Positions 1 to 10,880 of a stretch of 64,000 nt of DNA are shown here, in pieces (the first letter of the stretch is position 1; every line of letters begins with the position of its first letter). The translations under genes and the position numbers were made by a program. The notes under the pieces were generated by a model that made no database searches, was not told the origin of the DNA, and saw only the letters and a program-made list of their open reading frames with translations. This DNA is from Dolomedes plantarius (lineage: Eukaryota; Arthropoda; Arachnida; Araneae; Dolomedidae): NCBI GenBank assembly GCA_907164885.2, contig OU015490.1:96760104-96824103 (forward strand). The letters run 5' to 3'.

Positions 1-85
1 CGCATCGGACTACGGAGTATCAGTCTATCGCACTACGGAACAAGAGGTCCTTGGTTTAAATCCCCGCACCAGTGCTGGCCGTTTT
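1..85 (+). other. tRNA-like B-box remnant (possible SINE 5' part)
   Basis: The window opens inside a short GC-richer stretch containing ggtttaaatcc, close to the RNA polymerase III B-box consensus GGTTCRANNCC. No complete A box or cloverleaf is visible because the window starts mid-feature. It could be the end of a tRNA-derived SINE or a decayed tRNA. Weak call. Confidence 0.22.
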
Positions 86-115
86 TTATTCCCACTCATT
101 CTTGGAATAGCGCAG

Positions 116-138
116 TATATATATATATATATATATAA
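116..138. repeat. (TA)n microsatellite
   Basis: Short perfect TA dinucleotide run, the first of about twenty in the window. Confidence 0.95.
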
Positions 139-299
139 TATTAAAAAACTAGTAATTTCTTAATTCAACACTCTTAACATTTAAAAACTATTAATTCCTC
201 ACTTTACTATTCCAAATTACAAACCCTTTTTTAATCCCTTAAAACATTTAATTCCCTTTTGGGCATTCGCGTTAAATTCCATTATTACAGCCTTCGTCA

Positions 300-690
300 A
301 AATCATTCAAGATGGCTGTCTTTTTTAACTAAGAGGACGCGGCGCGGCGTCAGTACAAGTTTAAATCAGTTCTGCACATGAACAACAACCTTAAACCAAT
401 CAGCTATTAAGACACACCCTTTAATCACGTGATGGACTGAAGTTTATATAATGCTTGTTACCCGGAAGTAGGACGGATTTCTGTATTTTCTCTTGCTGCA
501 TCCATACCGACGGATCGGTCGGTGATCTCAATAAACATGTAGTTCGTGAAAGTTGTGTTATTTTTTGTGCCCGAGGGTTGAGATGAATGCGGGAAAGGAT
601 TTAAACATTTGTGATGCAATGCCGAGCGACAAGTCATCCATGTTAACATGAAAACTATGCCACTCGTCCCTTCCTTCGTCGGCCCGCGCC
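300..690 (+). other. LTR / leader-like remnant of a retroelement
   Basis: In about 150 bases there is a TATA-like tttatataatg near 447, an AATAAA near 531, and then a stretch near 562-575 (tttgtgcccgagg) that looks like a primer-binding site after an LTR end. An ATG at about 583 opens a short frame that stops within 25 codons. This order (TATA, poly(A) signal, PBS-like site, start of gag) is what a retroelement 5' end looks like. The LTR start, a second LTR and a coding body are not recognisable, so this is a tentative remnant. Confidence 0.3.
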
Positions 691-1898
691 GGTGCTATTA
701 CATAAAGTCGGTAATTTTTGCAGTTCTAAATCTAAACATTTGATGCTTGTGGTTTTGATTTTGGAAAATATCTGCATAGATAACTTAGTAATTATTCCAG
801 ACATCAAAAAAATTTTATAATTTAGGTATATTGTTTTACATATTACATTTGATTTTGAGCCCTCGAGTAGTTTTACGAAATTAAGAACAGGGGATTTCCG
901 GAGGTTCAGTCGACAGTTAAAAGGCGTTTTGCGGTTTTCATATAAACGGAACGTCTTTATAACATTACTTAGGGTGCCAAAAACCACAATAGGAGATATA
1001 AAAAACCATTGTATGTTATATTTGTTTCATCCGCCCTAGAAAATTCTCGAAATATAAATAATGAAGAATAATAAATAAATAGAAAAGAGAATATTATAAT
1101 GAGAGATATGTTTTGAGATATTGAATACAAATGGTGAATATTTAGGAACTTTACAGCGAGGATTCATACCAAAATGTGATATAAGAAAAGAAAAATTGTT
1201 TTTGGCTTATCGATTTCATGATTAACTTAATAAAACTGACATGGGTATTGGTAAAAGAATTTTGATTATTTGTGTCAATTGATAGACTAATAGTTTGAAA
1301 TTTGAACATTAACATTGAATTATGGCAATTGATAGAGAATATTAAGGTATTATTATTATTTTTATTGGTATTAGGAGTATTTTATTATTGTGTGTTTAAT
1401 ACTTTCATATGTTGTGTATTTTAGATTCTATTGAATATTAAATTGATAAACCAAATTTTCACACTAAACGAGATTCTGAAATTGTCCATGCTTGCAGATT
1501 AAGATATTATAATGCACCAGAGAACTTAAAACTACACCACGAATAATGACAAACATTAGATCCATTTTTTTCTTCTTTTCCATGTGATGCTTAACATCAT
1601 TATACTTTTTTAAATTGATATAATTAATTATGTGTTGTCCTACTAAAGATAAAATTAAAAAAAAACTGTGTTACTTAAACTTTCTTCTTAAGAATACTAT
1701 TATATGTGAATTTTTTTTGGATCTCAATTTAAACCCTGAATATGACAACTCTACTTCTTTAACCTTTCAGTAAATTTTCTATTTCTTGAATATACTTTCC
1801 TATCACCCACTCTACAAGCGCGTTGGATGTCGTCCCAACTGTTTCAGATCTTTTTTAATTTTTTTTGCTATTTGTTTTTAATTCATCAACTCAGTCAC
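691..1898. other. AT-rich non-coding stretch
   Basis: No coding frame, RNA gene or repeat structure was recognised. The 110-codon minus-strand frame at 655-987 has no motif and overlaps the LTR-like remnant; I treat it as chance. Confidence 0.5.
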
Positions 1899-1902
1899 TT
1901 AA

Positions 1903-2145
1903 CCCTTAGAGGGGCGCCGTTTGCACAGTGCAAACGCTTAAACCTAGTCCTTTTTTCATTTGCATTCAATGTATTCCAGTTAAATTATCCAAAAATGGTT
2001 ACTACTGCCATCTGTTGTCAGATTAAAGAACTAAAAACATTTTGAAACCTTTCATTGGAAAATTTTCCAAGATTTTTTAGGTTAAATGAAATCGGGAAAA
2101 AAATTGGCACCCTACAAACGGGGGAGGTTGTTGCCCCTGAAAGGG
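1903..2145. mobile_element. 243-bp piggyBac-type MITE with TTAA sites
   Basis: TTAA lies exactly on both sides (1899-1902 and 2146-2149). The ends match as inverted repeats: left CCCTTAGAGGGGC, right (reverse complement) CCCTTTCAGGGGC, 11 of 13 identical, and the GC-rich sub-termini are related. TTAA target duplication and termini starting CCC/CCY are hallmarks of the piggyBac superfamily. There is no coding capacity, so it is a non-autonomous MITE that would need a transposase in trans. The small frame at 1827-2045 only runs across it. Confidence 0.8.
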
Positions 2146-2149
2146 TTAA

Positions 2150-2880
2150 AGTGCTGAAGACCATATGCTTGAGCAATGACTAAAACAGGGCTGGGATGGC
2201 CACTCCTTTTGTCCTCCCATTTCTATATATTATACTCCCACAGGTATGACAACTGCACATTTTCCTTTTTCTCCATCTTTGTACTATGCAAAATGCTGTT
2301 TTTCTACGCAGTCATATCCTGTCGGAGATTCACGGTTAGTCCACTGTACCGCTAAAAAGACTCTTCCTCCTTATTAGTCAGAGAACAATAGGGAGAAAGA
2401 AAACCCACTTGTTACACAAACATAAACACAACCCCTCACTGCTTAGAGGTAGAATTAAAGAATTTGAGACAAAGAGTTGGGGAACACACATTCAAACAAG
2501 GTACCTTCAACACAAAAACTTGGATCCACATAAACTTATAATAAATGTACAAAAATGAATAGTAAATAAATAATTTGAAAATAAAGTGAAACATATTGAG
2601 AATAAATAAATAAAGTTAGAATAAATATGAATAAGTATAACTAAAGAATATTGAATAGAATTTTGGAATAAATAAATATTGTTGGAATAAAAATGAATAT
2701 AGGGAATAATGAAATGAGAATAATAAGAAATATAAAGATATGAAACTAGACATAATGAATAAGGATTTGATATTGAAATGATTGAGTTTTTTCTTAAGGT
2801 ATAATAAATGTTCTGTAATCTTTATATACAATTTCTATATTAGAAATGTGATTTTTATTGAAAGTGTGATTTTTATTATA
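2150..2880. other. non-coding, AT-rich; no feature recognised
   Basis: A somewhat GC-richer patch at about 2300-2480 could be an old repeat fragment, but no box, terminus or coding similarity could be made out. From 2500 on it is mostly A/T. Confidence 0.4.
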
Positions 2881-3130
2881 AACTGTGATTTTTTATTATG
2901 TAACTAAAGAACTATTTTTCTTTATATGTAAACAAGTCGAGATAATGTGATGGTTATGTATTCTACGTTTGTGAAGCAGAAATAGCACAGCACTAAAAAG
3001 ACTGTGATTTTTTTTTATGTAACCAACTACAAAGGACTATTTTTTTTAAAATTTAAGCCAAGATATTGTGATTTTGTTTGTGTATTCTGCGCTTGCGAAA
3101 TGATAGGTCACAGAACCTGTCGAACTGTGA
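2881..3130. repeat. two-copy tandem duplication, unit about 120 bp
   Basis: The sequence beginning actgtgattttttattatg at 2881 recurs diverged from about 3002. Both copies share the order 'actgtgatt...ttatgtaac', 'gtgatt/gatgg...gtgtattctgcg/ctacg' and end in a cacag-type stretch. A third partial start (aactgtgatt) follows at about 3124. Confidence 0.65.
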
Positions 3131-3559
3131 TTATTTTTTTTGTACTTACTTACTGCATTTGTACTTACTTTACTTTGCAACATACTGTAATTAACATAAC
3201 AAGGACAGTGAACTATAGGCTACCATGTGTACCTTACAAACTTTTTTGGACTCACCCCAATGTTGTGAGAATTGAGGAGGAAAGTACAATAACTTCAAAT
3301 TATTATTGTCATGTTCTATTCCATTTACTTAACATTTTTGTTTGTTGATTTTGATATTTTCATTGTTATATTCTATTCTTTGTGTGAGTCGACTCAAAAT
3401 TAAAATTGATGTAAAGTGAAAATTTGATAACTTAGTCTTTTTTTTGGTTAAATTCCATTGAAATTTTTTTTTTGCTGGGATGTTGTTGTGCGGGGAGGGC
3501 CCGCCCTGCACAGCAATTTTCAGTTGATGATTAGGTAGAATCTTCAATTTAATATTATG
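3131..3559. other. non-coding; no feature recognised
   Basis: It contains a short GC-rich palindromic patch near 3492-3515 (gcggggagggcccgccctgc) in otherwise AT-rich DNA. The small frames over it show no family signature. Confidence 0.4.
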
Positions 3560-4184
3560 TGTATTTCTTTTTAGGCCAGTTCTTAAACAGAAATTTAATA
3601 ATGAAATTTATTTACAAAAAAAATTAACATTTAGGGGTACAACATAATTAGTTAATTTAAGTGCAGATTCACAGCGTACGCTCCCAGACCTGTGGTATCA
3701 ACAAGAACTCCTAAAAAACACGTCTGCTCAAATCGATGTTACATGACAATCCCCCCAAAAAACACAAAGTCTCACTATATCTCGCTTCAGGTCTACCCGG
3801 GTGGCGTGGTGTCTTCTCAGAATTTGCTGGATTTTCCGAGGGGGAACAAGAAATTCCGCACTCGATGACAACCTTGTACTCGATGGCGTTTTTATGGGAA
3901 AATATCGCTTCTATAATGTCAGCCGGTTCTGACTGACGACCCTGATAGCAGATTTATGTGAGAAAGGGCGGCCGACTCCCGATTTTTGCCGGCAAAGTTG
4001 AAGACGAAGGGTTTACAAGCAAAACCCAGGAATGTTGACGTCGGCGGTGAAACCGTATATGATAGCCCTTTAATCTCCCACAGAATTTTAGAATGCAGGG
4101 GTACGCATGGCTTGTGTTGTTTAAATCTTGCAGCTGTGGAAGGCTCGTCGCAGATTCGTGGGAACCTCACAAAACACGACGTTG

Positions 4185-4187
<3 letters not shown>
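3560..4187 (-). mobile_element. solo LTR-like copy, minus strand (related to 10203-10871)
   Basis: It shares a conserved block (gtacaacataattagttaat at about 3640 and 10371) and the overall layout with the better-bounded LTR at 10203-10871, and it ends at (TA)n with gacgttgcaa where the other has gacgttaca. On the minus strand the 5' end lies at 4187. No gag/pol lies between the two copies that would make them one provirus, so both are best read as solo LTRs of one family. The 3' limit near 3560 is approximate. Confidence 0.5.

Positions 4188-4247
<60 letters not shown>
4188..4247. repeat. (TA)n microsatellite abutting a Tc1 end
   Basis: About 30 perfect TA units run directly into the left terminus of the Tc1 element at 4248. 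Confidence 0.97.
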
Positions 4248-4251
<4 letters not shown>

Positions 4252-5516
4252 TGGAGTACAAAATAATACGAACACCTGTGAAAAAGTATGACGTATTTTA
4301 CACCTGCAGTACAGCCCCGCCACCTGCAACAGATGTCTGCCACCTAGTGAGCGTGAAGAGGAAGATATCAGTCTCTCAACAGAAGTCACCTACGTTGCAT
4401 GCTTCTATCGAACTGTCTGCGATAAGATGAAATGTCACACCTGTCAGAGTTCCAATGAGGAATGATAGATGGAGCGTGTTAAAGTGGAGCATCAGTTACG
4501 GAAACAGCAAAACTTTTGGGGTTTTCAAGGAGAACGGTATCAGCCGTTATGACAGCGTACACGAAAGAGGGTAAGACGACGTCTTCACAAAGCACAACAG
4601 TGGCCGAAAGTCCAAGCTTGCTGATAGGGATAGACGGGTCTTGAAGCGCATAGTAGCCCGAAAGCACAAGCAATCGTTATCCGAGATAACATCCGAAATG
4701 AACAGTCATCTCCAGGACCCCGTTTCAACAAAAACTGTCAAACGGGAACTTCATGCTGCGACATTTATGACAGAGTGGCAATTCGTATACCCTTGGTGAC
4801 AGTAACTAATGCTTTCAAGCGACGCCAATGGTGCAGTGATCACCAAGGTTGGTCCCCACAGCAGCGGCAACAGGTAATATGGTCAGATGAATCGTCATTC
4901 ACCCTATTTCAGACGACCGGACGCATTTATGTCTGGAGAACGCCCAAAGAAGCGTTTCATCCTGAATGCCTCTTGCCGACTGTGAAGTATGGGGGTGGCT
5001 CCATTATGGTATGGGGTGCGATATCTTGGTGCGGTCGTGGGCCACTTGTTATTCTGCATGAGAGGATCAAATCCAATCACTATCTAACCATTCTCGGGGA
5101 TCATGCCCATCCTTTTGTCCAGACTGTATTCCCTGGAGAGCGACCACTTTTTCAAGACGACAACGGCCCTATCCACACTGCTAGGTGTGTTCAAGAATGG
5201 TTCGAAGAGCATGACGATGCAGTTGAACATCTCGCCTGGCCCCCTCAGTCTCCGGACTTGAATATTATTGAACATTTATGGCAATATTTGGAGTCCAAAC
5301 TTCGTTTCCGATTTCCACCTCCATCTGGACTTTTGGAATTAGAGACCGCTCTGCAGGAGGAATGGTTTAATATTCCTTTAAATATTGTCCATCACCTTTA
5401 TGCATCTATCCCACGTCGCATTAAATCTGTACTTCAGTCAAAGGGTGGTCCAACCCCCTATTAATAAAGATTTTCCATTATTTCACAGGTGTTCGTATTA
5501 TTTTGTCCACCATCTG
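4248..5516 (+). mobile_element. Tc1/mariner element, DD36E type
   Basis: Termini are near-perfect inverted repeats of about 34 bp starting CAGATGG and running on through aataatacgaacacctgtga at both ends, with TA on each side (within (TA)n on the left, tatatatg on the right). Length is 1,269 bp, normal for Tc1. The plus-strand transposase is described separately. The left end sits on a 60-bp TA tract. Confidence 0.92.
4507..5464 (+). pseudogene. Tc1-like transposase with DD36E spacing, frameshifted
   Basis: It would cut and paste the flanking element at TA dinucleotides. In order: HTH residues (LLGFSRRTVSAVM), a second DNA-binding part (KLADRDRRVLKRIV), then the DDE core with VIWSDESSF (first Asp), GGGSIMVWGAIS, FQDDNGPIHTA (second Asp) and SPDLNIIEHLW (Glu), ending KGGPTPY-stop. 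There are 36 residues between the second Asp and the Glu, instead of the 34 of classical Tc1. This is the spacing reported for the DD36E 'Incomer' group; that assignment is inference. The core from 4775 to 5464 is one open frame. At least two indels (about 4590 and 4757) break the N-terminal part, so it is probably inactive. The catalytic triad is intact. Confidence 0.85.
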
Positions 5517-5534
5517 TATATATATGTATATATG

Positions 5535-6016
5535 TAGGCCAGGCAACATAGGCCAAAAAACGAGTGAAGGTTAAATAATTCTCGGAAAGCTGGAAACAGT
5601 TTTAATATTTCATCTGCATGTAAAAAGCTCTTATTGAAGTTTGCATCAATTTTCTGCTTGTGCTCTATGAGGAGTGTCCCTAAAACCTCGAAATTTTCGG
5701 ACTTTTTTCAGTTTTTTACCAATAACTCCTAAATGATGCATTTCTAGGAAAATTTCACAAATTTATAAATTAAAGTACACAAAATTTCGCGTCGAATGAG
5801 CACCATATATTGAAATTGCGGAAAGTTGTTAGAAAGATATGCGAGTTCAAAGAACGACAATTTTTTCTCATTTCTCAAAAAAATCATGTTTTGGATTTTT
5901 AAACCTTATTTTCGCAATGTAAAATGTATTATATGAAATAAATAATATATTTGGATATCATATATTATCAAATCTTGTGCTCGACCGTACATGCGGTCAC
6001 CGATACAACAATTTGT
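5535..6016 (+). repeat. left long terminal inverted repeat
   Basis: It pairs with 9606-10070. Shared landmarks are gctctatgaggagtgtccc, cacaaaattt, tttggatatcat and caaatcttgt, all in inverted order at the other end. The first codons of the recognisable protein lie inside its inner edge. Confidence 0.88.
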
Positions 6017-7824
6017 CTAACAATGATACATTTTACTCAGCACTGCTATATGCTGCAAATAATTGCAAATCACTTGAACAGGACAACTATTTCGTAACTT
6101 TTGATCAACTCCTTTATATAAAGGCACGAGATATTGTAGCTTCATCTGGTCCTGATTCAGAAATCAGTTCAGTAATCGTCAGGATCGGCGGTTTCCATCT
6201 ACTCATGCCATTTATGGGGGCTATCGGTTTCATAATGGATGGCACTGGGTTACAGGAATTGATTAGCGAGGTTTACGAAGCTTCATCAACGAACAAGATG
6301 ATGACGGGGCATGCCTACTGCTACTGAACAACGTAGACGCAAGGTTATCCAGAATAACCACAGACAATAGAGCAATAAATTCGTAGATTGGTTCCTTTGC
6401 CACAATCCCTTTCCAGTTGGGGAGTACGTAATCTCACTGTCTACCGGAGTTGTGGGTGATGAAAACGTAAATTGCCATCTGTCAGACCAAATCGGAAATT
6501 CCAGTCTCGAAAGCATTATCGGAAGCAATTTTGGTGAAGTTCTCCAGGAAGAAAAGAGTGTTACCAATGCGAGGCTTCACCAGCAGTGTGAAGTTGCATG
6601 ACGAAGTAGTGTCAATAGACCCATACACCATTTTCAGGAGAATTGCATTTCATAAAAAAAACAGAATCCGAACTCAGAAATTACTTTACTTATGAACTAG
6701 CACCTTGCCCACCATCTTTATTTGATGAACAAGGAATGATGAGAAAATCACGGAAATCTATTTACTATGATTTGTTTGAACCGGTGGACACCCCGTCAAA
6801 CATCGGAAGTGCTCTTCGTGATTGACGGCGTGTTTCTACTTCACCGAGTACCGTGGGAGTGGTGAGAGAAAAGTTCTCTTCAGTTCTCAAAAAATATATG
6901 GAGTATGTAAAAAATACTTCGGGGTGCGATCAGTCATAGTATTTGATGGCTATCCAGAAGACCTACAGTGAAGACAACAAAATCTGCAGAACGCCTTAGA
7001 AGGAACGAGTATATTGCAGAAAACGTTGAATTCGATGATACAATGTTACTGACAATGTCAAAAGATAAATTTCTCTCGAATGAATGGAACTAAAAACGAC
7101 TCATCTTAATGATAATTCAGAATTATGCTGATGAAAACATCGCTGCCGAACAGGGTGCAGAAGATGCCGACACAACCATTGTCAGAATGACTATAGAAAA
7201 TCCTACACTCTCTGAATGTGTGATTGTGGTAGGAGAAGTCATAGATCTTCTAGTAATTTTTACTGTATTAGCTCCTAATAGCGATCGGTTGTTTTTAAAG
7301 AAGTCTGGCAAAGGAAAGTCCGAGACCGTCTTCTATTCCCCGACACACTTCAAAATGTCAAACAAAGTTAAAGAAAATATATTATTTCTTCTCGCTTTCA
7401 GAGGATGCGATTCAACATCTGACATCTTCAGACAGGGGAAGATGAAGTTGGCAAAGCTTCTCGACAAAGTTGCGGAGGTACAAAGGACTGTGGAGATATT
7501 TAAAAACCGTGATGGGACTGCAGATGAAGTCGGTGCTGCCGGAGAAAAAGTAATTGCTGCTCTGTATGCCGGATCTTCAATCTTCTCCGAATGAAAGACG
7601 CTTTAAACTGTTCACAAAATCCGTAGTACAGAATACTTTCAATTTGTCTACTCTTCCTCCAAATGAAGATGCTGCTCAACTGCATTCAATGAGGGCTTTC
7701 CTATAAATTAATTTGTGGAATGGCCATTTGATGGACCCAGTTCAGCGGGGATAGAAGGTTACTAAGCATGGGCTACTTCCATTACCATCAACAGCCGAAC
7801 AAGCCCCACAGCAACTGAGTAATA

Positions 7825-9125
7825 CAGAGGCTGTTCACACATTTTTTATACGATGTATATTGTATTCACAAAACTAAATTACATAAAATTCTTGTGTTTT
7901 AAATGTTCTATTTGACATCCCTTATTCTGAACTATCTTTCGACACCGCAATTTCCAGGATAATAATGCCTTTTGAAGTGTCAGAAGAGGTATTATATCCC
8001 ATTCCTCCTGAACAGCTTTCCAGAGTCCTGTAAAGGTTTTGGGACGACGTTTGGATAATGCGGATTTTAAAAGTCCGAAAGCACAAAAATCCATAGGTGA
8101 TACATCGGGAGATTTAGTAGGGATATCAGTGAAGGGTATGGCCTTGATACCAGTTTTTTGTTCCATTTCTTTTAGGAAATTTACAGTGGATTTTGATGTG
8201 TGACTGCTAGCTTTGTCCTGATGGAGTCTCACAGATTGATGGCACTGTGGGTAAAGCGATGGTATTTCATTCAGAAAAATTGGCAATAAAATATGTTCCT
8301 GATAGTATTTGGAGTTAATCTTGACATTTTTTCCACTCTCTTTATTTTTAACTTGCCATTATAAGAAAAACCAGCAACAATCATGAATCCCTTAGAAAAA
8401 CTTTCTTTCGATTCTTTGAACCATGTACTTAAATTTTTTTCTCCCCTTTTATGATTACAAATGACTCTTCTTTTGTTGCAATCATTTAAATACACCCATG
8501 ATTCATCTATTGTGCCAATTGTTTTCCATTTTTCTTTGGATAAGTGTTTCTCATATAGAATTCTGCATCGTGTCCTGCGTTCAGCGATATGATTTGGAAG
8601 AAGACGCTGCACATTGCGTTTTTTCGCTTTCTTAAGATTTAAATCAACGTTTATCATTTTGTTTACAGTGGACACCGAGCATTTTAATTATTTTGCAACT
8701 GTCCTTTGACTAGGGGGGATTTTCTTTTAACATTAAACAACGTACCTTTGCAATAGTCGAAGATGTCCGTTTTTTCCTTGGATACTTGTTTTGAATTTTT
8801 TCCCACTTGAGGCTCCAATTTGACGTTTTTTTCCTTTCTTGTTGACGATATTACCTATCGACGCTTTAGATATCACAAAACTATGACTCTCACATCTTTT
8901 TTGGATAACGGAGTATGCATATTTCTCTTCGGAAAGAGCATAAATGTAGCCTTCGAACCACTGCTTTGTTAAAAACGCCATTTTGAATAAAAACAAAACT
9001 TTCAAGCCGCAGATGATAATTTTGACTTTCAAAAACATATTACAATTGCAATTATTTCTTTTGCAGTAAACGGTTTTTTATTACCGCTTACCAAAATCGT
9101 CTAAAAAATGTGCGAACAGCCTCTG
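7825..9125 (-). mobile_element. mariner element, DD41D type, inserted in the long-TIR element
   Basis: Its inverted ends start CAGAGGCTGTTC and continue for about 30 bp (left ...cacacattttttatacga, right reversed ...gcacattttttagacga). Flanks are aata/taata. Joining the host across the insert restores the reading frame through QQLSNTACKCSKEC, which proves that it interrupts the CXC region of the older element. The duplicated bases can be read as TA or as 5-bp TAATA. Confidence 0.9.
7879..8981 (-). pseudogene. mariner transposase with DD41D spacing
   Basis: It reads from the Met at 8981 (MAFLTKQWFEGYIYALSEE). The N-terminal HTH part has MVNK-like residues (STVNKMINVDLNLKKAKK). The catalytic core has GTIDESWVY (first Asp), LHQDKASSHTS (second Asp) and SPDVSPMDFCAFG (third Asp). 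There are 41 residues between the second and third Asp, as in the DD41D ('rosa'/'Visitor') branch of mariner. A stop near 8690 and a one-base loss in the T6 run near 8327 interrupt an otherwise well preserved frame of about 350 codons, so this is a fairly young insertion. Confidence 0.85.
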
Positions 9126-9605
9126 TAATACTGCCTGCAAATGTTCGAAAGAGTGCCGAAATACATGTGGTTGTAGGAAGGAAGGGATGAAATGTTCCCC
9201 AATATGCTATAATTGCAGAGGAGCGTCCTTCACCAATACACCAGATGAAATTGATGACGAATCAAACTTGAACGATAGCGAGGATATGCTACCTAACAAT
9301 GATGAAGAATTCAAAGACATTATGGATGACTGGGACCTTCAATCGGACCAATTGCTCCAGTCAGCTTCTACTTCCAAACGCAGAAATTCCATTAATCTTG
9401 TATTTTTATTATTTTTAATTTTTATTTTGTCAATCACCTACACATCAAAACTTACAAAGTTTTTTGTACTTTAAGTCAATTTTTTACGTTTTAATTACAT
9501 AAATATTTGCATCGTAATATGCGTTTATCATTTCAAAGCCCTTGATTCACGAAAACTGGTTCTTGGTACGCCAGCAGGAATAAAAAGTAAAAGACGTTTT
9601 GTTGA

Positions 9606-10202
<597 letters not shown>

Positions 10203-10871
10203 TGTGGCGTAACGATAGGTAGGTATGTCAATTCTCTGAGCCGTTGCTAAAATTACTACTATTGGATCCATAACTAAGAAAGACAGAGTCCTAATTAAAA
10301 TGCGAAGGCCATTTTTTTAAAAACAAAAACTTAGCAATTTATTTACCAAAAAAAATTTAACTTTAGAAGGTACAACATAATTAGTTAATTCAAGTGCAGA
10401 TTCATAATACAGACTCCGGGACCCATGGCCTCAAACAAGACCTCCTAAACACCATGTCTGTCCGGGATGGATGTTACAGGCCGATCTCTTTCAAATATTT
10501 GAAGTTTCTCCCTCTTGGCTTGAAAAACGGGGTGGCCGTCTTCTGAGAAATCGTTTTATCACAACCGGGAGGGCCGGCAGATTATCGGCTTACAGCTCTT
10601 CTTAACGCCGAAACTTTATTACCTTCCCGTGACAAAGTAGCATAGCTATCGCTAGGAAAGACAACTTTAGGACGGTGATGGGAAACATTTTCTGTTTTTC
10701 TAAACAGTTACCCCCACATCTTGTTAGGGAAACCGCCATGTCAGGCATTAGCTTTCAGGCCAAAACTCTTCACGTGTTTTAAAAACGGTGGGAACAGAAA
10801 AATGGTATTCTCGGAAAACACCCAGCTGACCCGTGGGGCGTGAGAACTGCACAATACACGTGACGTTACAT
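10203..10871 (-). mobile_element. solo LTR (about 670 bp), minus strand
   Basis: Bounded by TG...CA with matching ends: TGTGGCGTAACG on the left, and TGTAACGTCACG reversed from the right. On the minus strand two AATAAA poly(A) signals are seen, one near 10614 and one near the 3' end at about 10340, followed by a U5-like stretch. This is the expected LTR order. No primer site, polypurine tract or coding region lies beside it, so it is a solo LTR. A diverged copy is at 3560-4187. The retrotransposon clade cannot be told from the LTR. Confidence 0.6.
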
Positions 10872-10880
10872 TATATATTA

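Larger units (their letters stand above)
5977..9474 (+). pseudogene. broken protein with XPG/FEN-like acidic motifs and a C-terminal CXC-type Cys cluster
   Basis: Pieces in order: 5977-6327 (ends in TGHAYCY); about 6384-6600 (VDWFLCHNPFP, STGVVGDENVNCHL); 6643-6825 (YELAPCPPSLFDEQGMM); about 6930-7092 (VIVFDGYP, AERLRR); 7109-7594 (AEQGAEDADTTIV, VVGEVIDLLVI, FRGCDSTSDIFRQGK); then about 7595-7824 and 9126-9474. The last part has ACKCSKECRNTCGCRKEG followed by CSPICYNCRG, as in tesmin/TSO1-like CXC motifs, then an acidic tail. The spaced acids (VFDG, EDAD, VIDLL, GCD) recall XPG/FEN/PIN nucleases. The usual second Asp in the VVGEDVDLL-type motif is Val here. Stops, frameshifts and an apparent deletion between the first two pieces show that it is dead. 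Proteins of this kind are annotated as 'hypothetical' in animal genomes; that is from memory. Confidence 0.6.

Noticed and set aside
6286..6567. 93-codon minus-strand frame
   Set aside because: Antisense to the plus-strand pieces of the long-TIR element protein (VDWFLCHNPFP region).
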